Shown in pieces: positions 24,658-31,138 of a DNA stretch of 35,542 nucleotides. The notes beneath the pieces are model-generated. The model was not told where the DNA came from, ran no database searches, and was given only the letters and a program-made list of their open reading frames with translations. Origin of the DNA: Akkermansia muciniphila. Lineage in GTDB: Bacteria; Verrucomicrobiota; Verrucomicrobiia; Limisphaerales; UBA9464. Made by a program: the position numbers and the translations under genes. The stretch covers positions 1 to 35,542 of the forward strand of contig CAMAUY010000054.1 in NCBI GenBank assembly GCA_945861565.1, in the 5' to 3' direction. The first letter of the stretch is position 1. Each line of letters starts with the position of its first letter.

Positions 24658-25395
24658 ATGAACACCCCGAATCCGTCACTCCTGCAAGACTACGAGCGCG
24701 ATGGCGTCGTCGTCATTCGCCAGTTCCTCACGGCCGACGAAGTCAGCGCCGTGCGAGCCGAACTCGATCGCTACATCCGCGACGATCTCGCTTCCAAGCC
24801 GGCCGACGCGGCCACCCGGGAGGCCGATGGCAAAACGGTGCGCAATTTATGGCGGCTCGAAAAACACAACGCGATGCTGCGTGCTTTTGGGGAACGCGAA
24901 GATATCCGCGCACTCATTGCGCCACTTGTGCGCGGGAAGCCGGTGCTGATGGGAATTGAAACGTTTAACAAGCCCGCTCGGATCGGCTCGGGCGTGCCCT
25001 ACCACCAAGATAATGCCTACTTCTGCCAAACGCCGCCGGATGTACTGACCGTGTGGATTGCGATCAATGAGGTGACGAGAGCCAATGGGCCAATTTTCTT
25101 TGTTAAGGGTTCTCAAAATCTCGGGGTGCTCCCGACAAAGCCTTCCGGCGTGCGGGGCAACTCGATTGGTATGGCCGAGGCATCCCAAGTGCCGCTGAAC
25201 GAGCAGTTCTGCGGTCTGCTGGCTCCAGGGGATGCGACGATTCATCATTGCAATACGATTCATCACTCCGCACCGAATACGACGGAGCATTCTCGCATCG
25301 GCTTGCTCCTGGTGTTTCGGGGAGATCACACCCAAACGGATCCTGCACTACACGCCACCTACACGGTTGCCGCCACGGCCATGCCACCCGCTTGA
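24658..25395 (+). CDS. Phytanoyl-CoA dioxygenase (PhyH) family Fe(II)/2-oxoglutarate enzyme
   Basis: 245 aa from the ATG at 24658. It opens with LLQDYERDGVVVIRQFLTADEVSAVRAEL, the standard PhyH start. Iron ligands are H116 and D118 in PYHQDNAYF, with the distal histidine probably H203 in IHHSAPN; R213 in HSRIGLLLVFRGD is placed to bind 2-oxoglutarate. The facial triad is therefore complete. Bacterial PhyH members hydroxylate many small molecules, and some act on phosphonates or amino acids; the substrate is unknown here. The N-terminal ATG choice fits the start of the domain. It lies between the amidohydrolase and the first oxidoreductase. Confidence 0.9.
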   Translation: MNTPNPSLLQDYERDGVVVIRQFLTADEVSAVRAELDRYIRDDLASKPADAATREADGKTVRNLWRLEKHNAMLRAFGEREDIRALIAPLVRGKPVLMGIETFNKPARIGSGVPYHQDNAYFCQTPPDVLTVWIAINEVTRANGPIFFVKGSQNLGVLPTKPSGVRGNSIGMAEASQVPLNEQFCGLLAPGDATIHHCNTIHHSAPNTTEHSRIGLLLVFRGDHTQTDPALHATYTVAATAMPPA

Positions 25396-25463
25396 GCGAT
25401 CGCTGCCGGTCCAACAATTAACGGCTGGAAAGTTTCGACTTCACCCTGTCTGATCGGGTTTTC

Positions 25464-26465
25464 ATGTCGTTGAACCGGCACTCTGTTCTAATCATTGGCT
25501 GCGGGAGCATTGGAGAAAGACACCTGCGTTGCTTTCAGAAGTCTGGGCGCTGTGTCGTATCGGCCTGCGACATCAATCCAACCCTGCTCGCCGCCATGCA
25601 TGAGCGCTACGGCGTGTCCGTGTTCGCATCGATCGAGAGGGCGATTTCTGAATTGCAACTGGATGCCGTGGTTATTTGCACGCCGGCGCATTTGCACCTC
25701 CCTATCGCAATCCAATTGCTGAACCAGGGACTGCATGTGTTCATCGAGAAGCCGCTGGCGATTGATGCGGTTCTGGTGCCGCAAGCGCGAGAGGCCATCC
25801 GGCAAGCGCAACGCTTCGTCGCCGTGGCCTACGTCTATCACCTCATGCCGTGGATCGCGGACGCCCGCGAGTTCGTGAGAAATGGCCGCCTTGGCAACGT
25901 GCTTCACGTCAGCAGTGTTTCAGGTCAGCATTTTCCGACGTTCCGGCCCGCCTATCGCGAGATCTATTATGCGCGGCACGAATTGGGTGGCGGTGCCATT
26001 CAAGACGCGCTCACGCACACCGTGAATGCAACGGAGTGGATCATCGGCCCTTGTACTCAGGTTTTCTGCGATGTTGCCCACCAGGCATTGGAAGGCGTGA
26101 CGGTTGAAGATACCGCGAATGTCACCGCACGCCATGGTTCAGTGTTGGTGAGCTACGCGATGAACCAGTTTCAGGCACCCAATGAAACCACCCTGCTCAT
26201 CCACGGTCAGACGGGCAGCGTGAAGATCGAGGTTCATCAGCAACGATGGGGTTCGCTGCGGCACGGGGACAAGGATTGGACCTGGCAGCAAACGCGAGCG
26301 CGGGAGCGGGATGACCTATTTATCGCTCAGGCGAATGCTTTTCTCGATGGTATGGAAGGAAATCTCACGCCCCTATGCACTTTTGAAGAAGCCGTGCAAA
26401 CGCTCAAGTTCAACCAGGCCGCACTGCTTTCCGCCAAGACGGGTCACCCCATCACCGTCGAATGA
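25464..26465 (+). CDS. Gfo/Idh/MocA-family NAD(P)-dependent oxidoreductase
   Basis: 333 aa. The N-terminal Rossmann fold shows VLIIGCGSIGERHLRCF with the glycines G12-x-G14-x-x-G17, and VFIEKPLAID carries the E95-K96-P97 motif whose lysine is catalytic in the family. The C-terminal alpha/beta domain includes HELGGGAIQDALTHTVNATEWIIG with the H-x-x-x-G-G-x-x-x-D-x-x-x-H-like pattern. The probable reaction is oxidation of a sugar, polyol or related hydroxy compound. Its stop overlaps the start of the next oxidoreductase by four bases (ATGA), so the two are very likely co-translated. Confidence 0.92.
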   Translation: MSLNRHSVLIIGCGSIGERHLRCFQKSGRCVVSACDINPTLLAAMHERYGVSVFASIERAISELQLDAVVICTPAHLHLPIAIQLLNQGLHVFIEKPLAIDAVLVPQAREAIRQAQRFVAVAYVYHLMPWIADAREFVRNGRLGNVLHVSSVSGQHFPTFRPAYREIYYARHELGGGAIQDALTHTVNATEWIIGPCTQVFCDVAHQALEGVTVEDTANVTARHGSVLVSYAMNQFQAPNETTLLIHGQTGSVKIEVHQQRWGSLRHGDKDWTWQQTRARERDDLFIAQANAFLDGMEGNLTPLCTFEEAVQTLKFNQAALLSAKTGHPITVE

Positions 26466-27424
26466 ATACAGCCCCCAAGGAACTTCGCCTGGCCATGTTG
26501 GGCATGATCGCCGGCAATGGTCATCCCTACTCCTGGAGCGGCATCGTGAATGGCTACAACCCGATCGAGATGGCGAAGGGTCCCTATCCAGGCATTACGT
26601 CCTATATGGGCAAACAGCCACTCGAATCCGTGCGCATCCCCGGGGCCCGGGTCACGCACATCTGGACGGATGATCCAAGCGATGCTCCGAAAGTTGCCGC
26701 CGCGAGCCTAATCCCGAACATCGTTCGTGCGCCGGAGAATGTCATCGGCCAGGTGGATGCGGTCGTGATCGCCACCGATGATGGGGAGGATCACGTTCGG
26801 CGGGCGCGACCCTTTATTGAGGCGCATCTGCCCCTGTTTATTGATAAGCCGCTGGCCACCAACCTCGCGGATCTCCAACAGTTCGTTCGCTGGCATCAGG
26901 AGGGCGGAATCATGCTCTCCACCAGCGGCATGCGGTATGCCCCCGAAATGCAATTGAACGTCGAGCAGCGAGCGCACCTGGGAGAATTGCGTTGGATTAC
27001 CAGCTTTACGTGCAAGACCTGGGAGCGTTACGGCATCCATGCGTTGGAAGCGGTGGAACCACTGCTCGGTCCGGGTTTCATCGCTGTGCAGGCACACAGT
27101 GATGCCGGAGGCGATGTTATGCACCTTACCCATCGCAGCGGTGTCCGCCTCTCCATCGGCGCGGTGCACGATGCCGTTGGCAGCTTTGGTGCCGTGCATC
27201 TTTACGGTACGAAGGGCGATCTCGCCCTAAAGCTCAGCGACACCTACAACGCTTTCCGATCTCAACTCGTTGCCTTCATCGACATGCTGCACACGGGAGC
27301 TCGACCGCTCCCTTTTGAGGAAACCGTTGAACTCATGGCCGTTCTCATCGCGGGTATCCGCAGTCGCGAACAGGGGGGGCGCCCAATCTTCATCGCGGAT
27401 ATTCTCGCTCAACTCGTTCCCTGA
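26462..27424 (+). CDS. Gfo/Idh/MocA-like oxidoreductase, divergent nucleotide-binding loop
   Basis: 320 aa. It is family-like in length and in the D128-K129-P130 motif (LFIDKPLATNL, a known variant of EKP). The dinucleotide loop is unusual: LAMLGMIAGNGHPYSWSGIVNGYNP replaces the normal GxGxxG(x)xH. This subgroup is known from Planctomycetes/Verrucomicrobia. A helix-rich C-terminal domain follows (FTCKTWERYGIHALEAVEPLLG...). It could be a partner or a second dehydrogenase in the same route rather than a duplicate, because it shares little with the upstream gene beyond the fold. The start overlaps the previous stop by four bases. Confidence 0.88.
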   Translation: MNTAPKELRLAMLGMIAGNGHPYSWSGIVNGYNPIEMAKGPYPGITSYMGKQPLESVRIPGARVTHIWTDDPSDAPKVAAASLIPNIVRAPENVIGQVDAVVIATDDGEDHVRRARPFIEAHLPLFIDKPLATNLADLQQFVRWHQEGGIMLSTSGMRYAPEMQLNVEQRAHLGELRWITSFTCKTWERYGIHALEAVEPLLGPGFIAVQAHSDAGGDVMHLTHRSGVRLSIGAVHDAVGSFGAVHLYGTKGDLALKLSDTYNAFRSQLVAFIDMLHTGARPLPFEETVELMAVLIAGIRSREQGGRPIFIADILAQLVP

Positions 27425-27478
27425 CCCCCATGGCCGCCCTTTGTCCCGCAGCATCCCCTTGCTCTCCCATTCCGAATC

Positions 27479-28210
27479 ATGATCACCACCGGCCTCCTCC
27501 ATGAGCTCCGTGAGTTCGATACGCCTCTACTGGCCAATACCATTGGCTATATCAGCGCGACTCCGGCGGAGGAGTATTACCTGAGCGGCGATATCCAGTC
27601 CGTAACACCCCCACTGGGCCCCACGGTAGGGATCGCTTTTACAGCCGAGGTGGATAGCAGCACGCCGGGCGGGATGGGTGAGACGGACCTTTATTGGGAG
27701 CAACTGGAAGCCATGCACCAGTGTTCGCTGCCCATCATTTGGGTGGTAAAAGCGGTGGGGTCGCGCCCGGAGCACGAATGCATGATTGGCGATGGCATGG
27801 CGAAGACCCTTTACTCCGTGGGCTGTGTCGGCCTCGTCAGCGATAGTCGGGTGCGGGATGTGCCAGGCCTCATCACCACACCCTTTGCCGCCTACTGCCG
27901 CGGACGCGCCGTACATCATGGGGCGCTGCGTTTTCGCGCGACCAACCGGCCGGTGGACATCGGCGGCGTGACGATTCGCCCCGGCGATGTGATTCACGCA
28001 AACCAGGACGGCGTCATTCGCATCCCACCGGATTGCGTCACACGGTTGCCCGCGTTTGCGGTCAAGAACCGCGCGTTCGAGCACGAGGCGCACATGTTTC
28101 TGCGACGCACCGATCGCACTCCCGCGGAGAAGCGCGCGCATGTGCTGGCATTGATACAACAGTACGGATTCAATGGCGCTGGGATTTCGTCGTCATCCCG
28201 GAGGGATTGA
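27479..28210 (+). CDS. RraA-like family protein (HMG/CHA aldolase fold)
   Basis: 243 aa. Features of the RraA/4-hydroxy-4-methyl-2-oxoglutarate aldolase family: FDTPLLANTIG at the start, GMAKTLYSVGCVGLVSDSRVRDVPGL (the G-x-x-x-x-x-x-x-G-x-x-G-x-V-x-D-x-x-x-R-D motif with R and D for pyruvate and metal), and IGGVTIRPGDVIHANQDGVIRIP. Enzymatic members cleave to give pyruvate; others bind RNase E. In this cluster an aldolase or decarboxylase role is more likely. The last residues (SSSSRRD) are encoded by the start of a palindromic repeat (28195 onward), so the natural C-terminus may have ended near ISSS. 54 bp after the previous gene. Confidence 0.88.
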   Translation: MITTGLLHELREFDTPLLANTIGYISATPAEEYYLSGDIQSVTPPLGPTVGIAFTAEVDSSTPGGMGETDLYWEQLEAMHQCSLPIIWVVKAVGSRPEHECMIGDGMAKTLYSVGCVGLVSDSRVRDVPGLITTPFAAYCRGRAVHHGALRFRATNRPVDIGGVTIRPGDVIHANQDGVIRIPPDCVTRLPAFAVKNRAFEHEAHMFLRRTDRTPAEKRAHVLALIQQYGFNGAGISSSSRRD

Positions 28211-28358
28211 ATGAGAATAGCCCGGCGTTTCAACGCCGGGAACCGGGCCATGGAGAAACGAGTCCCGGAGGGACGGCTGAGTACCCCTCGTCAGGCATCC
28301 CGTCGGGACTTCGACGTGAATAACGCCCAACCCGGCGTTGAAGCGCCGGGCTGGCTAT
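28195..28358. repeat. Second palindromic repeat family, composite of REP-like hairpins
   Basis: Two nearly identical hairpins lie in opposite orientation: 28221-28240 (arms CCCGGCG/CGCCGGG, loop TTTCAA) and 28331-28350 (same arms, loop TTGAAG, the reverse complement of the first apart from one base). Between them are smaller palindromes, GTCCC-GGA-GGGAC near 28262 and TCCC-GTC-GGGA near 28298. The element begins with TCATCCCGGAGGGATTGA, which forms the last codons of the RraA-like gene. Repeats pairing 'CCCGGCGTT' and 'GTCCCGGAGGGAC' palindromes are familiar from intergenic regions of environmental Planctomycetes/Verrucomicrobia. Confidence 0.8.
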
Positions 28359-28679
28359 GTGCGTCTGTGAAGACAAAGATACTAACGGGTGAAAGTCCCA
28401 GTACGGCGAAGACGTATCGTCGTGTAGCGGAAGGGAACTGCGTCGCCGCGAGGCGGGGTGGGGAGCAACCGAAGGCAAAAGAACCGTCCCAAAACAGCAT
28501 ACCAATGCAGCTGAACTCGATTCGGCCTTTCCGTGTGACGAGCCTGCGTAGCAAGGGCGAAGTCCTGGATGAAAGACGCCGGTCCGAAGGGGCAAGCAAA
28601 TGCGTCAAAGCGGCAGGAAATTCCCTATGAAGTGATCGACAAGCCAAATGCAATATGGGACTCAGTGGGCTGCAAATGA
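28359..28679 (+). mobile_element. Group II (IIC-like) intron, 5' part only
   Basis: The stretch begins GTGCGT, the canonical 5' splice-site pattern GUGYG, eight bases after the hairpin 28331-28350. It continues with AACGGGTGAAAGTCCC, the domain I element conserved in bacterial group II introns, and further on with GAGGCGGGGTGGGGAGCAAC and CGAAGGCAAA, which also match that RNA region. An intron-encoded-protein start follows at 28569. No reverse transcriptase, maturase or domain V hairpin is present before the next gene at 28724, so the intron is truncated and inactive. Insertion just downstream of a stem-loop is the known target preference of class C introns. Family identity is well supported; class C is inferred from placement. 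Confidence 0.75.
28569..28679 (+). pseudogene. Truncated intron-encoded protein (group II reverse transcriptase/maturase) N-terminus
   Basis: A 36-residue open frame starts MKDAGPKGQANASKRQEIPY and ends with KPNAIWDSVGCK before TGA at 28677-28679. The opening resembles the unstructured N-terminal leader of group II intron reverse transcriptases, and its position at the end of the intron domain I-like sequence fits. The RT0-RT7 domains are missing, so it cannot be functional. The last residues probably come from sequence beyond the break. Confidence 0.6.
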
Positions 28680-28723
28680 ATTGAGACTTCCATCCGTACT
28701 TTCTGAGAGGATCAGGTTCACTC

Positions 28724-30082
28724 GTGCGAATAATTCAACTCACGCCCGGAGCGGGTGGCATGTATTGCGGGAATTGTTTCCGCGATAATGCCCTGGTATC
28801 CGCCTTGCGCCGTCAGGGCCATGACACATTGATGGTGCCGCTGTATTTGCCGATGACTCTGGACGAGATGGATACGCGGGGGAATTCGCCAACGCTCTTT
28901 GGGGGCATCAATGTTTTCCTTTCCCAGAAATTGCCCTGGCATCGTCGATCGCCCGCCTGGCTGCGTCGTTGGTTCGATGCACCGTGGCTATTAAAATGGG
29001 CCTCAGGGAAAGCGGCTGGGACGCGTGCGGAGGACGTGGGAGATATTAATTTGTCGATGCTGCGAGGCGAAGAGGGCAATCAGGCGAGGGAACTCGACGA
29101 GTTGATTGCGTGGCTGAAGGGGCAGGGGCGTCCGGATGTAATCCTGCTTTCGAATGCGTTGCTGACCGGCCTGGCTCGCCGCCTAAAATCGGAATTGCGA
29201 TCGCCGGTGATTGTATTTCTGCAAAGCGAAGAATCCTTTTTGGATTCGATTTCCGAACCGTGGCGAACGCGCAGTTGGGAAGTGCTCAGAGAACGGGCGC
29301 GGGAAGTGGACGGTTGGATTGCGCCGAGTCGCTATTTTGCCGGACGAATGACAGAACGATTGGGGCTATCGGAGAGTCGGGTGCGGGTCGTGAACAACGG
29401 CATTTTGCTGGAGGGATATCCCCTGGAGCCCCGTTCGATCGTGGGTCATTTGTCCCCGACACTGGGTTATTTTGCGCGCATGTGCCCGGAGAAAGGGCTC
29501 GATATCGTGGTGGACGCCTACATCGAGCTTCGCCGACGGAATCGGGTGCCCCATCTTCAGCTTCGGATCGGAGGCGGATGTGGGGCAGGCGACGAGGCAT
29601 TTGTCGGCGGTCAAAAGCAAAAACTCAGCGATGCGAAAATCCTCGGGGACTGTGTCTTCGCGCCGAATCTCTCGCGGGCGGAGAAGATCGCCTTTTACGC
29701 GGCATGTGATGTATTGAGCGTCCCGGCGAGGCAGAGTGAGGCTTTTGGGCTTTACGTCATTGAATCGATGGCAGCCGGTACGCCGCTTGTTCAGCCGTCG
29801 GTTGCAACGTTTCCCGAACTGCTGGAGGAAACCGGCGGGGGTGTGCTCTACGCTCCCAATACTGCGGGAGCGTTGGCGGACGCGCTGGAGCCGCTCCTGG
29901 GGGATCTTCCACGGCTCCGGATGCTGGGTGAGTTGGGCCGCCGGGCGGTGCGTGATCGGTTCACGGACGCGACGATGGCGTCCGGCACGGTCGAGGGGAT
30001 CCAGAGCCTGCTGGGAGCCGGTGTCGGCGCCGGGAATACGACGGGCGCGGTGCCGGTGTTGGAAGTGTCCCACACCCGTTGA
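28724..30082 (+). CDS. Glycosyltransferase family 4 protein
   Basis: 452 aa, GTG start at 28724 with a purine-rich GAGAGG 13 bases upstream. The N-terminal Rossmann domain (GT-B fold) opens MRIIQLTPGAGGMYCGNCFRDNALVSALRRQGHD, where the glycine loop binds the acceptor side. The C-terminal domain holds GYFARMCPEKGLDIVVDAYIELRRR, and the nucleotide-sugar-binding motif E-A-F-G-L-Y-V-I-E-S-M-A-A-G-T-P (the E-x7-E signature of GT4). No signal peptide. GT4 enzymes transfer sugars from NDP-sugars with retention of configuration, for example in cell-surface polysaccharide synthesis; the sugar cannot be named. The thioesterase gene begins 6 bp after its stop, so they form an operon. Confidence 0.92.
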   Translation: MRIIQLTPGAGGMYCGNCFRDNALVSALRRQGHDTLMVPLYLPMTLDEMDTRGNSPTLFGGINVFLSQKLPWHRRSPAWLRRWFDAPWLLKWASGKAAGTRAEDVGDINLSMLRGEEGNQARELDELIAWLKGQGRPDVILLSNALLTGLARRLKSELRSPVIVFLQSEESFLDSISEPWRTRSWEVLRERAREVDGWIAPSRYFAGRMTERLGLSESRVRVVNNGILLEGYPLEPRSIVGHLSPTLGYFARMCPEKGLDIVVDAYIELRRRNRVPHLQLRIGGGCGAGDEAFVGGQKQKLSDAKILGDCVFAPNLSRAEKIAFYAACDVLSVPARQSEAFGLYVIESMAAGTPLVQPSVATFPELLEETGGGVLYAPNTAGALADALEPLLGDLPRLRMLGELGRRAVRDRFTDATMASGTVEGIQSLLGAGVGAGNTTGAVPVLEVSHTR

Positions 30083-30087
30083 TCGCC

Positions 30088-30528
30088 ATGCCCTCTGAAT
30101 TTCGAATCACGCGCCGGGTGGAGTTCTGTGAGACCGACCTGGCTGGGATCGTTCATTTCACCAATTTCTTCCGGTACATGGAATCGGTGGAACATGCATT
30201 TTATCGGTCGATCGGAGGATCCGTCCTGATGCCGAAACATGACCCCCCAATGGGATTGCCCCGGGTGCATGCATCCTGCGATTACCGGCGGCCGTTGCGC
30301 TTCGAAGATGTTATTGAGGTGCATCTTTTGGTCCGGGAGAAGAAGGATCGGAGCCTGACATATGAGATTCGATTTCGGCGAATCGAGCCGGGGCCGCCGG
30401 AAGACGTGGCGGTCGGAAAATTGATCGTAGTCTGCGTCACGCGGGATGAAACCGGACAGATGCGAGCTACGCCGTTGCCGTCGGAGCTGATGAATCGGAT
30501 CGAAGTGGCACCGCTCGATATTACTTGA
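30088..30528 (+). CDS. Acyl-CoA thioesterase, hotdog fold (4-hydroxybenzoyl-CoA thioesterase/YbgC-like)
   Basis: 146 aa from the ATG at 30088 (a TTG nine bases earlier is possible). The start of the hotdog domain shows RVEFCETDLAGIVHFTNFFRYMESVEHAFYRSIG, where D17 in E-T-D-L-A-G-I-V-H is the catalytic aspartate of this subfamily and H23 follows. The next segment, VHASCDYRRPLRFEDVIEVHL, is also typical. Members hydrolyse acyl-CoA or acyl-ACP thioesters. It follows the glycosyltransferase by 6 bp, and its 3' end overlaps the 3' end of the convergent response regulator by 8 bp. Confidence 0.9.
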   Translation: MPSEFRITRRVEFCETDLAGIVHFTNFFRYMESVEHAFYRSIGGSVLMPKHDPPMGLPRVHASCDYRRPLRFEDVIEVHLLVREKKDRSLTYEIRFRRIEPGPPEDVAVGKLIVVCVTRDETGQMRATPLPSELMNRIEVAPLDIT

Positions 30529-31138
30529 AGTATTTTGCTACGGCCGCCGCGCGGGTGCGGACGTGCAGTTTCTCATAAATATTCCGCACGTGCGTTTGGA
30601 CGGTGAAGACGGAGATTTCGAGATCTGAGGCGATTTCCTTGGCCCGGAATCCCTTGGCAATCAGGGTCAAGATTTCGTGCTCGCGAGGGGTCAGATTTTC
30701 CTCGGTTCGGCGCGAAAGTCCCTCGGAATGGAATCGTTGGACAACCATGCGCGCAATGTGTCCGGACATGGGGGATCCTCCTTGATGGACCTCATGAATG
30801 GCTTCGAGGATCCGCTTCGGATCGCTGTTCTTGACGAGATAGCCGCAGGCCCCCGCGGTGAGTGATTCAAAGACTTTTTGCGAATCCTCCTCAATCGTCA
30901 GCATGATGACCTGAAGCCGTGGCTGGAGTTGCTTAAGTTCACGCACGCACACGATGCCATTTTTCCCCGGCAAGTGAATGTCCATCAGGATGACGTCGAG
31001 GCCGATGAGCGGGACATCGCGGATGGCGGTTTCGGCATCAGCCCAGGTTCCGGCGAGTTCATGGCCGGGGGTATTTTGAATGAGGTTGGCGAGCGCATCG
31101 CGGACGCTGTGGTGGTCTTCGACAATTCCAATTTTCAT
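30521..31138 (-). CDS. NarL/FixJ-type response regulator
   Basis: 205 aa. The receiver domain (1-120) has the acidic pocket (E7, D8), the phospho-acceptor D53 in VILMDIHLPG, the switch threonine in VIMLTIEED, and the conserved lysine in GYLVKNSDP. The C-terminal LuxR-type HTH (about 140-205) reads NLTPREHEILTLIAKGFRAKEIASDLEISVFTVQTHVRNIYEKLHV. It is the output partner of the sensor kinase whose gene overlaps its start by four bases (ATGA), so the pair is co-translated. Target genes cannot be read from sequence. Confidence 0.95.
   Translation of the reverse strand: MKIGIVEDHHSVRDALANLIQNTPGHELAGTWADAETAIRDVPLIGLDVILMDIHLPGKNGIVCVRELKQLQPRLQVIMLTIEEDSQKVFESLTAGACGYLVKNSDPKRILEAIHEVHQGGSPMSGHIARMVVQRFHSEGLSRRTEENLTPREHEILTLIAKGFRAKEIASDLEISVFTVQTHVRNIYEKLHVRTRAAAVAKYFK

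Noticed and set aside
28211..28630. 139-codon plus-strand frame after the RraA-like gene
   Set aside because: It is composed of palindromic repeats and intron RNA sequence; no protein family fits.
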